Assembly (NCBI GenBank): GCA_964555685.1
Contig: CAZKTO010000053.1
Span: 1-21,989, forward strand
Direction: 5' to 3'
Length of the DNA stretch: 21,989 nt
Source of the DNA: CAZKTO01 sp964555685
Lineage (GTDB): Bacteria; Chloroflexota; Dehalococcoidia; SHYB01
The first letter of the stretch is position 1, and every line of letters begins with the position of its first letter. The notes under the pieces are model-generated. The model did no database searches and was not told where the DNA came from. It worked only from the letters and a program-made list of their open reading frames with translations. This document shows positions 1-6,640 of this stretch, piece by piece. The translations under genes were made by a program, and so were the position numbers.

Positions 1-75
1 GAGAGGGGGCAGGGGGTGAGGCCACGTGGCGAGCAGCAGAGAACAAACCCCCATGGAAACTAGATTGACTGCGTC

Positions 76-2166
76 CTAGGGCAGCGGCTCGAGGGCGTAG
101 GTGTACGGCGCCGCCTCCGTGGTCGCCTGGGCGAAAGCCATCACGACCAGCACCCCGCCGGTCCCTGCCGGGAGCGGCATCGCGCCCCGGTTGCTCGCGT
201 CCAACGGCATCGACGTCACCGCCGGCCGCTCGCCCGCGGCGATGAACCGCACGTCGAACCGCAGCGGGACGACGTTGTCCGTCCGGATGAAGCCGCGAGC
301 CTCCCACGCTCCGGGCGCCTCGGCGTCGTCGAAGAGCCCGGCCTCGGGGATCGCGACGTCGTCGATGGCCAGGCCGTTGCTGTTGACGCCCTGGTCGGTG
401 ATGTACTCGAACCGGACCCACACGGGGCCGCCGGCGTAGGCCGAGAGGTCGATGGTCTCCTGGACCCATGCCGGGGATCTGCCGCCGCCGCTCTTCCCGG
501 TATAGGCGGGGCCGAATCCCTGGTCCAGCGGGTCGTCCGTCGTCGTATGCCGGCCGGGGAGGACCTCCCACGTCTCGCCGTCCCGCGAGGCCTCCACGTA
601 CGCGAAGTCGTACCACCGCTCGATATCGTGCCAGAGCCGGAAGGTCAGCGTCGCTCTGGACAGGCCCGTGAGGTCGATGCGGCGCGTGAGCGTCGAGTCG
701 ATGGAGTCGCCGCGGTTGCTCCACCAGACGTGAGAGCCGCTGGGGGCGTCGGCGGGCAGGAGCTTCGCCCTCGGCGTGCCCTCGAAGGTAAGGCGCGCCA
801 GCCCGTCCTGGACGCGCACTCGGACATAGTCGACGGCGTACGGGCGAACCTGCCCTGAGAATCGCCCCGGGCGCTCCACAACGGCGCCGATGCGCACGGT
901 CGTCGCGCCGCTCAGAGATAGGGTGGGGCCGCCCCCCTGGGTCTCCGTGTAGTTGGAGACGGCCCAGTCGGCGAAGACGTCCTCGAAGCCGCTCGGAGCG
1001 CTCTGGGCTCGCAGCCACGCCTCGACTCCGGCGATGCCGCGGGCGGGGCTGGTCAGGAGTGAGACGACGGCCTCGGGGCCGAAGCGCTGGCTCAGGTAGC
1101 GCATGAACAGATAGGCGCCGCCGTAGTGGGCCAGCGTCTCGGAGGGCTCCTCGGGCCAGGCGGTGAGCTGCGTGCCGGGCTGGTCAAGGTAGAAGCCGGC
1201 GAAGCCCACGGGGTAGCCCGACGCCTTGGCCACATACTCCGAGGCCCCCTCTTGCACCCACGTCTCCTCGGCGGCGTCGGCCTGAGACTGGGCGGCGTGC
1301 TGGAACTCGTGGGCGAGCACGGCGTAGTACGCCTGGACTCCTGGCCGCACCGCGTCGAGGTTGATGTAGATCATGGGGCGCTCGTTGCTGTGGCGGTTGA
1401 CGGTCCTGGGGAGCAGGTCCGTGTAGTTGAAGTAGCCGGCGACGCCCGGGACCCGGGCGTGGAGGATGGTCAGCCGGGAGTCCCGGCCTGCGCCGGGGTC
1501 CCATCGCGGGTTGGCCAGCCGCCGCACCGCCGGGATGATCCGCTCCTCCAGCTCCCGGGCCGAGCGCTCAAGCTCATCGGCGCTGACCGACTGGCCCGTC
1601 TCGACGTAAAAGTAGGCGTGGGGGCTCACGTGGCGCAGGACGGCGGTGATGGTATAGGCCCGCCGCGCTCCCAGGTCCAGCACGGAGAAGCGGTCCTCTC
1701 GCCCCACGGCGTAATCGGTCTGCTCGAAGGGGAGCGGCGGAATGGTGGCCCTGCCCTTGTATTTCAGCCGGAGCGCCAGCTCCAGCGGGTCGTACGTGGG
1801 CGCCGCGGGCAGGACGCCGGAGCGTGGGCCAGACGTTGGCGTCGGCGACGGAGCTGGCGTCGGTGTCGCCGTGGGCGTGGGCGCCGGCGTGGGCGTGGGT
1901 GTGGCCGTAGGCGTGAGCGTCGCCGGCGGGGCGGGCGATGGTGACGCGGCCGGCGAAGGCGCGGGTGCCGGCGGCAGGCCGGGCGCCGGCGTAGCAGGGG
2001 ACTCCGCTGCGTCGCACGCGGCGGCGAGGAGGGCGACGGCGACTCCCAGAGCCAGTACACGGCTCGCCCACCGCCCGCCCCGCCAGCCAGGGTCTCTCAG
2101 TTGTTCTGGGGAAACCTCTTTTGGCAAAGAGGCTTTCCCCAGGCCCCTTCCGGTGGAGGGTTTCAC
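76..2166 (-). CDS. InhA-like secreted zinc metallopeptidase lipoprotein
   Basis: Predicted surface-anchored protease. The N-terminus has a hydrophobic segment ending in a lipobox (LLAAAC), so it should be lipidated and face outward. A long Pro/Thr/Ala linker follows, then a gluzincin-type domain with HEFQH (first His codon at 1309-1311) and a downstream WVQEGASEY that can supply the third zinc ligand. The C-terminal half has the beta-sandwich signature of immune inhibitor A-type peptidases (LTFRLWHDIE, then WVRFEYITD and GLAIDDVAI). The start is uncertain. The frame is open to a TTG at 2223, but GTG at 2166 has GGAG six bases upstream, and strong hairpins lie at 2106-2180. It is the last gene of the left minus-strand block. 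The exact peptidase family (M6 or a relative) is inferred from motifs; substrate is unknown. Confidence 0.8.
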   Translation of the reverse strand: MKPSTGRGLGKASLPKEVSPEQLRDPGWRGGRWASRVLALGVAVALLAAACDAAESPATPAPGLPPAPAPSPAASPSPAPPATLTPTATPTPTPAPTPTATPTPAPSPTPTSGPRSGVLPAAPTYDPLELALRLKYKGRATIPPLPFEQTDYAVGREDRFSVLDLGARRAYTITAVLRHVSPHAYFYVETGQSVSADELERSARELEERIIPAVRRLANPRWDPGAGRDSRLTILHARVPGVAGYFNYTDLLPRTVNRHSNERPMIYINLDAVRPGVQAYYAVLAHEFQHAAQSQADAAEETWVQEGASEYVAKASGYPVGFAGFYLDQPGTQLTAWPEEPSETLAHYGGAYLFMRYLSQRFGPEAVVSLLTSPARGIAGVEAWLRAQSAPSGFEDVFADWAVSNYTETQGGGPTLSLSGATTVRIGAVVERPGRFSGQVRPYAVDYVRVRVQDGLARLTFEGTPRAKLLPADAPSGSHVWWSNRGDSIDSTLTRRIDLTGLSRATLTFRLWHDIERWYDFAYVEASRDGETWEVLPGRHTTTDDPLDQGFGPAYTGKSGGGRSPAWVQETIDLSAYAGGPVWVRFEYITDQGVNSNGLAIDDVAIPEAGLFDDAEAPGAWEARGFIRTDNVVPLRFDVRFIAAGERPAVTSMPLDASNRGAMPLPAGTGGVLVVMAFAQATTEAAPYTYALEPLP

Positions 2167-2180
2167 ACTCCCCTCCGGAA
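2106..2180. repeat. two tandem strong hairpins
   Basis: The first hairpin (2106-2142) pairs CTGGGGAAA with TTTCCCCAG and CCTCTTT with AAAGAGG around a TGGC loop, with one bulged C: about 16 base pairs. The second (2148-2180) pairs TTCCGG with CCGGAA and AGGG with CCCT around a loop. They lie between the selenoprotein stop (2253) and the lipoprotein signal peptide of the next gene. Neither has a T-tract, so they are not classic intrinsic terminators. They could be a mRNA-stabilising or attenuating leader, or a REP-like repeat. Confidence 0.55.
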
Positions 2181-2252
2181 CCTTGTTGACTGGTTTAGAT
2201 GCATGGTTTGAGCGTCTGACCAAGGTCGCCTAGCTCTCGGCAAGGGACGTTC

Positions 2253-2762
2253 TCAAAGTTTGGACGGGGAGTTCGACCCTCCCCCCCGACTCGACCTACT
2301 CAAAAAGCGGATCACCTCGTCCACGCCCATGCGGCCGATGGGCCCTGAGGCGTACATGGATCCAAGGACCGTTCCTCCACGACCCAGGAGGAATTCGGCA
2401 GGCTGCATGTGACCTCCGTCGGCCGGATGCTGCCCCCACCAGGCACCGATGGCGTCGGCGTCCAGCTTGGTGCAGCCATAGGCCATCGGGTAGGTCAGCC
2501 CGCCGGCCTGGAGGACCTTCCGCGCTTGTTCCTCCGTGTCCACGCTGGCCGCCAGAATGGTGCACCCCAACTTCTCCAGTTCAGCCTTCCCCTGTTCAAA
2601 CGCGGCCAACTGCCGCATGCAGTATGGTCACCAGTAGCCCCGGTAGAACAGTAGGGCGAGATAGCGCGATGGGATCTCCTCGGGAAGCCGAAGTACTCTG
2701 CCGGACAGCAGCCTTAACGTGAGCGGGGGGAAGCGGTCGCCTTGCTGAAGTTTCGTTCCCAT
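2253..2762 (-). CDS. peroxiredoxin-like selenoprotein (in-frame TGA = Sec)
   Basis: AhpC/TSA-type thioredoxin-fold protein of 169 residues if TGA at 2628-2630 is read as selenocysteine (residue 45). The upstream 44 codons read straight into the family's active-site strand, LLFYRGYW-U-PYC. Relatives have Cys where this TGA falls (RGxWCPYC), so the active site becomes UxxC. The ATG at 2762 has AAGGAG nine bases upstream; the ATG at 2618, just after the TGA, has no ribosome site and would delete the active site. A hairpin suited to be a bacterial SECIS follows the TGA. The C-terminal half (SVDTEEQARKVL, HPADGGHMQPAEFLL) is typical of peroxiredoxin-like redoxins. It lies 45 bases after a thioredoxin-reductase-like gene, a plausible electron donor. 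A nonsense mutation is the alternative, but conservation on both sides of the TGA argues against it. Confidence 0.88.
2600..2618 (-). promoter_or_regulatory. putative bacterial SECIS hairpin
   Basis: On the minus strand, GCGGC (2616-2612) pairs perfectly with GCCGC (2606-2602) around the loop AGUUG, and A-U and U-G pairs extend the stem to seven. The loop contains GU, as in the E. coli fdhF SECIS loop, and starts 16 bases after the UGA, close to the 17 of fdhF. The hairpin lies inside the coding sequence, as bacterial SECIS elements do. Its function is inferred; it was judged by eye and not scored. Confidence 0.7.
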
Positions 2763-2807
2763 ACCTGAACACTCCTTACGATTTGCCGGTGGTAAGGTGG
2801 CCCAATT

Positions 2808-3782
2808 CTATCCCAGGCTGAACGCCCTCGCGTGCAACTCGCAGGCCTCGGGGTGGCTCGATACGTGCCTGTAGGCGGAGGTGGCGGCGACAGCCCCCTG
2901 AGCCACGGCGGTGATCGTCTGCTTCAGGCTTCCCGAGCCGTCAGTCACGTCCCCGGCGGCAAAAAGGCCCGGAATGTTGGTGTTCATCAGCTTGTCGACC
3001 ACCACCTCGCCAGCCTCGGTGAGCCGCACCCCAAAGGGGCGCAGGAGTTCCGTCCTCGGGTCTGCCCCGATCTCGACGAAGAGGCCGTCCAACGGGACCT
3101 CCCGGCTCCCGTTTACCGCCATGTCGAGCACGACGCCGGTCAGGGCATCCGTCCCTGTAAGCTCAATGACGTTGGCCCTGAAGACCACCTGGAGATTCGG
3201 GGCCTTCCGAGCGCGTTCGACGGCGATGGGTTCGGGACGGGTGAACTCGGCGCCCCGGTAGATGATATACGCCTGCGCGGCGTATTTTGCGAGGAGCAAC
3301 GCGCCCTTGACAGCGGAGTCGCCGCCACCCACAACCGCGGCGCGCTTCCCTTTGTAGAGCGGAGCGTCACAGGTGGCGCAGTAGGAGATACCCCTTCCCA
3401 GGAGTTCTCTCTCGCGGGCTATGCCCAGCTTCCTTCGCTCTCTCCCGACGGCATAAATGACCGTCTGTCCCTGGTACCAGTAGTCCCCAGCTTTGGCCAG
3501 GAAGCAGTCGCCTTCCCGCCGTAGCTCCTCCACATTCTCCGAGACGGTGGGCACGTGCAAGGCGTCCACCTGCTCCTTCATCTTGAGCATGAGGTCGTAG
3601 CCATCGACCTGCAGGTAGCCAGGGTAGTTCTCAATGATGCTACCGGAGGCCGTCTCGCCACCGAACTCTCCACCGAGCATTGCCAGGCTCATTTGGTATC
3701 TGGCAGCATAGAGGGCAGCGCCGTGCGCAGCCGCGCCCAGGCCCAGGACCAGCACGTCATATTTGGCTTTCACCTGTCGCAT
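2808..3782 (-). CDS. thioredoxin-reductase-like FAD/NAD(P)-disulfide oxidoreductase
   Basis: A 324-residue flavoprotein with the layout of low-molecular-weight thioredoxin reductases: an N-terminal FAD-binding GLGAAA, the redox-active CATC, a second dinucleotide motif VVGGGDSA just after it, and a C-terminal FAD motif GLFAAGDVTDG. It should pass electrons from a reduced nucleotide through FAD to the CATC pair and on to a thioredoxin-fold partner. The first motif is unusual (GLGAAA, not GGGPAG). The NADPH-specifying HRRxxxR is replaced by YRGAEFTRPEP, so cofactor preference may differ from the E. coli enzyme. AAGGAAGG lies upstream of the ATG. The selenoprotein follows 45 bases downstream in the same direction, so that protein is the likely partner. 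Confidence 0.87.
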   Translation of the reverse strand: MRQVKAKYDVLVLGLGAAAHGAALYAARYQMSLAMLGGEFGGETASGSIIENYPGYLQVDGYDLMLKMKEQVDALHVPTVSENVEELRREGDCFLAKAGDYWYQGQTVIYAVGRERRKLGIARERELLGRGISYCATCDAPLYKGKRAAVVGGGDSAVKGALLLAKYAAQAYIIYRGAEFTRPEPIAVERARKAPNLQVVFRANVIELTGTDALTGVVLDMAVNGSREVPLDGLFVEIGADPRTELLRPFGVRLTEAGEVVVDKLMNTNIPGLFAAGDVTDGSGSLKQTITAVAQGAVAATSAYRHVSSHPEACELHARAFSLG

Positions 3783-3964
3783 TTGAACCCTTCCTTAATT
3801 AGTCTACTGTTCCTGAGGGCTTGACCCGGAGTTGTGGGCCCCGGCCTCTTGTCCCCGATTCGTCCGGCCGTAAGGCTGTTCTGGCCCAGCGGCAAGGTCC
3901 CAGGTATCGGCCCACTGCACGCTGCCGGGTCCTTGTCGCCAAATGCCACTCGCAGCGACGTCAT
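3770..3964 (-). CDS. possible 64-residue linking ORF
   Basis: This small ORF begins with an ATG that overlaps the stop of the preceding gene (ATGA) and ends just inside the start of the flavoprotein gene. That would keep ribosomes moving through an otherwise 178-base gap. The product is basic, Gly/Pro-rich and like no family I recognise. It has no ribosome site of its own beyond coupling. It may be only a chance frame or a leader peptide; confidence is low. Confidence 0.22.
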   Translation of the reverse strand: MTSLRVAFGDKDPAACSGPIPGTLPLGQNSLTAGRIGDKRPGPTTPGQALRNSRLIKEGFKCDR

Positions 3965-4443
3965 CGGGTCTCACCCCCGTGCCCTTGCGGCGCGATACCG
4001 GCGAGACGCGGCGGGGTGGCGCTCAGCGCAAATCCCATCTTTCGCTCGGCCGCCTGCCTTGCAGAGATGGTAACCAGTACGACCAGAGGATAGGGAACGA
4101 ACGCCAGGTCCATCTCGTAGGAGCGGCTGGCGTCTCGATAGTAATACGCCGCAATCCAGGCCTCTCCGACATGCGCGATGTGGCACAGATCCAGCACTCT
4201 TCCGTTTGCCAGGTGAACGTTGACCACGGGGACGGAATCTGCGACGATCTCGCATACCTTTGCCGCTCCGTCAGGCAGGATCTTACGGAAGAACTCCGCG
4301 TTGAAGATGGGACCTCCAAAGCTGGCGGTTTCCGTTTGTTCGCGTCCGGCCATGCTCCCACCGTCCTTTCCCACAACTGGCCCGAGAGCCGCCTGCCCTT
4401 CGCTCTCAAGCTGCATCTTCGTTTCCTTTGGGATGAGACCCAC
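3961..4443 (-). CDS. conserved-looking protein of unknown function
   Basis: A 160-residue protein I do not recognise. It starts at GTG with AGGAGGT five bases upstream, which supports translation. The first 45 residues are polar and look disordered. The rest has alternating hydrophobic strands (AKVCEIVADSVPVVNVHLANG, then GEAWIAAYYYRDASRSYEMD) suggesting a compact alpha/beta or beta-rich fold, and a hydrophobic stretch FVPYPLVVLVTIS that could be a buried strand or short membrane contact. It has two cysteines and no known catalytic motif. It follows the glutamate dehydrogenase gene by 108 bases on the same strand, so they may be co-transcribed. Confidence 0.7.
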   Translation of the reverse strand: MGLIPKETKMQLESEGQAALGPVVGKDGGSMAGREQTETASFGGPIFNAEFFRKILPDGAAKVCEIVADSVPVVNVHLANGRVLDLCHIAHVGEAWIAAYYYRDASRSYEMDLAFVPYPLVVLVTISARQAAERKMGFALSATPPRLAGIAPQGHGGETR

Positions 4444-4551
4444 GGCTACCTCCTATGTCTTCTAGCGCTTCAGGAGCGCTACGCGGACGGTGGCATCGGA
4501 GCGACGACCACATCCATTTGGAATCCTCCTCCCTCGGTTCGGTCCAGGCCC

Positions 4552-5841
4552 TTATGGGTATATGCCCCGGACTTCCACGGCCTCGGACACTCGGCTTATG
4601 GCCAGCATCATCGCTGCGGTTCGAAAGCTCACCGAATGGCGCTTCGCGGCGGCGGCCACCTCGCCAAACGCCCGAGTCAGGATCCGCTCCAGGTTGCGGT
4701 TCACCTCTGTGGCGTCCCAAAAATAGAACTGCAGGTTCTGGACCCACTCGAAGTACGAGACGGTTACTCCTCCGGCGTTGGCCAGAATGTCCGGGATCAC
4801 GGTCACGTCCCGCTGTGCCAGGATTTGGTCTGCCTCCGGCGTGGTTGGGCCGTTAGCCCCCTCGACGATGAGGCGAGCCTGAACACTGCTCGCCGTCTTC
4901 TCCGTCAGCACACCCTCGATCGCGGCGGGCACGAGGATGTCCACAGGTAGCGCGAGGAGCGCTTCGTTGGTGATCTCCTCCGCGCCCGAATACCCCGAAC
5001 AGCTCCCCGTCTCCCGCTTCCAACGCAGGAGGCCGTCTACATCCAGCCCCCCTGGGTTGTACAAGGCGCAGCGGGAGTCACTCAGCGCAACCACCGTGCA
5101 GCCCATGTCCCGGAAGTACCGTGCTGCATGGCTGCCCACGTTTCCGAGTCCCTGGATCGCCACCTTGGCGCCCTGGACCGGCATGCCCAGGGAACGAAGC
5201 GCTTCCCCGGTGATGACGGCTACCCCGCGCCCCGTGGCCTCGGTGCGGCCCAGCGTTCCCCCAACAGATACCGGCTTGCCCGTGACGACGCCCGGCACAG
5301 AGAACCCTTGCTGCATAGAAAAGGTATCCATCATCCATGCCATGACCTGCTCATTCGTGCCTACGTCGGGGGCAGGGATGTCGCGCTCAGGCCCGATCAG
5401 CAGCGCGATCTCAGAGGTGTAGCGGCGGGTCAGGCGCTCCAGCTCTGTGAAACTCAGCCCCTTGGGGTCCACCGCGACGCCCCCCTTCGCTCCGCCGTAG
5501 GGAATGTTTGCCAGCGCGCATTTCCAGGTCATCCACATCGCGAGAGCCCGAACCTCGTCCAAAGCGACCTCCGGATGGTAGCGGATGCCGCCCTTGGCAG
5601 GACCTCGTGCAACGTTGTGCTGGACCCGGAACCCGGTGAACATCTTGATTGAACCCTCGTCCATCTTCACCGGGAAATGGACGATGAGCTCCCGCTTGGG
5701 GGACCGGAGCAACGCCCGCAAGCCAGGTTTAAGGTGCAGACGATCGGCGGTATCGTCAAACTGGGTCAGAGCCGTCCGATATGCCGTGCCGAGCATCGGC
5801 TGTGTTGCCGCTGCAGGCGGATTCGAAGAGCCTTCTCGCAT
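4552..5841 (-). CDS. gdhA: glutamate dehydrogenase (Glu/Leu/Phe/Val family)
   Basis: A 429-residue cytoplasmic enzyme, normal length for the hexameric family, interconverting glutamate with 2-oxoglutarate and ammonia. The substrate domain has MFTGFRVQHN and GPAKGGIRYHP, the catalytic lysine region PYGGAKGGV and the catalytic aspartate motif PAPDVGTN. The nucleotide domain has GLGNVG followed by the second-strand region VVALSDS. NAGGVTVSYFEWVQN near the C-terminus is the usual glutamate-type signature and favours glutamate over leucine or phenylalanine as substrate. The ATG has GGGAGGT six bases upstream. NAD versus NADP preference cannot be settled by eye. It lies between a zinc-ribbon gene and an unknown gene, all on the minus strand. 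Confidence 0.95.
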   Translation of the reverse strand: MREGSSNPPAAATQPMLGTAYRTALTQFDDTADRLHLKPGLRALLRSPKRELIVHFPVKMDEGSIKMFTGFRVQHNVARGPAKGGIRYHPEVALDEVRALAMWMTWKCALANIPYGGAKGGVAVDPKGLSFTELERLTRRYTSEIALLIGPERDIPAPDVGTNEQVMAWMMDTFSMQQGFSVPGVVTGKPVSVGGTLGRTEATGRGVAVITGEALRSLGMPVQGAKVAIQGLGNVGSHAARYFRDMGCTVVALSDSRCALYNPGGLDVDGLLRWKRETGSCSGYSGAEEITNEALLALPVDILVPAAIEGVLTEKTASSVQARLIVEGANGPTTPEADQILAQRDVTVIPDILANAGGVTVSYFEWVQNLQFYFWDATEVNRNLERILTRAFGEVAAAAKRHSVSFRTAAMMLAISRVSEAVEVRGIYP

Positions 5842-5886
5842 AGGTCCACCTCCCGCTACTTAGACCGGAGCCGTCCGTTTGAAGGT

Positions 5887-6156
5887 TCAGCCAGAAAGAG
5901 GGGCAGCCATGGAAGTCGGTCGTGGATTGGGTCTCGCCTTACGGAGCTCGTAATTAGGGAAGCACTCCGCCTCTGCCAGATAGACGCTCCCTCCACAGCG
6001 GGTGCACCGGAGACGCCGGCCTTGCTTCACACCGCAGGGATGGGGAGAGGCCGCGGGACAGATCTGGCGCAGGCTCAATGTCTCACGCCGTGGACCATGG
6101 ACCTCACCGCATACTCTGCTACAGAGCAGACACTTGACCTCTGCTACGCACAGCAC
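5887..6156 (-). CDS. small Cys-rich zinc-ribbon protein
   Basis: An 89-residue protein with about nine cysteines, including CLLC near the N-terminus and CTRC in the middle, the latter followed by GGSVYLAEAE, typical of a zinc-ribbon knuckle. Binding of one or two zinc ions is therefore likely. The GTG start has AAGGAG seven bases upstream. The C-terminal tail is basic and Pro-rich. It sits between the DsrE-like gene and glutamate dehydrogenase on the same strand. A role in nucleic-acid or protein binding, or redox sensing, is possible, but nothing specific can be read from the sequence. Confidence 0.65.
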   Translation of the reverse strand: MLCVAEVKCLLCSRVCGEVHGPRRETLSLRQICPAASPHPCGVKQGRRLRCTRCGGSVYLAEAECFPNYELRKARPNPRPTSMAAPLSG

Positions 6157-6199
6157 TGACCTGCTCCTTGCCCCGGGTCGCCCAGGGTTGGCGTACCGC

Positions 6200-6553
6200 T
6201 CAGAACGTGATCACTTGATAGCCCCTAGAAACGAGTTGGCGAAAGCTGGGATGCCCCTCGAATTCTTCTAAAAGTTGAGCTCCGCAGGACCGCACTTCGT
6301 CCTTCACACCGAAGACTCCCGCGCAGAACCCGCAGACGCCGACCTTATCGGCGACTGCTTCATAGATGCCATGGAGCTGTCCCTGAGGGTCCGCCAACTT
6401 GGACAGCCATCTGGTTCCGGCACCGTCAAAGATCAACTTGACGTCGTCTTGCGCCTCCTTGAACTCCTTGGTTGCTTCCAAAGCGTTGACGACACGCGCC
6501 ATACCCTCATGGGTTTCCGTGTCGGCCAGTACAACGATCGCTGCTTTAGCCAC
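6200..6553 (-). CDS. DsrE family protein
   Basis: A 117-residue cytoplasmic protein of the DsrE/DsrF-like fold, a family of small sulfur-relay and redox proteins. It begins with the strand AAIVVLADTE, has the central helix with EAVADKVGVCGFCAGVFG, and ends with GYQVITF, all typical. Cysteines occur as CGFC and one further C (VRSCGAQL), which could carry persulfide or form a disulfide. GTG start with an AAAGGGGAA ribosome site. It heads the run toward the zinc-ribbon and dehydrogenase genes. The exact sulfur substrate, if any, is unknown; many DsrE paralogues have no assigned role. Confidence 0.83.
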   Translation of the reverse strand: MAKAAIVVLADTETHEGMARVVNALEATKEFKEAQDDVKLIFDGAGTRWLSKLADPQGQLHGIYEAVADKVGVCGFCAGVFGVKDEVRSCGAQLLEEFEGHPSFRQLVSRGYQVITF

Positions 6554-6640
6554 CCCAATTCCCCTTTCCGGCTAATTGCCTGTCCCCGTTGTCGGCGGGG
6601 AGACCCTGCTAGTTCAGATGCGGGCAAAATGTTGCGCGAT

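Noticed and set aside
1126..1944. 272-residue plus-strand ORF
   Set aside because: It is antisense to the protease gene, composed of Gly/Arg/Val runs typical of a GC-rich shadow frame.
2253..2618. Short 121-residue gene starting at ATG 2618, or a pseudogene broken by TGA
   Set aside because: This start has no ribosome site and drops the active site. The upstream codons continue the same domain from a well-supported ATG, so selenocysteine is the better explanation.
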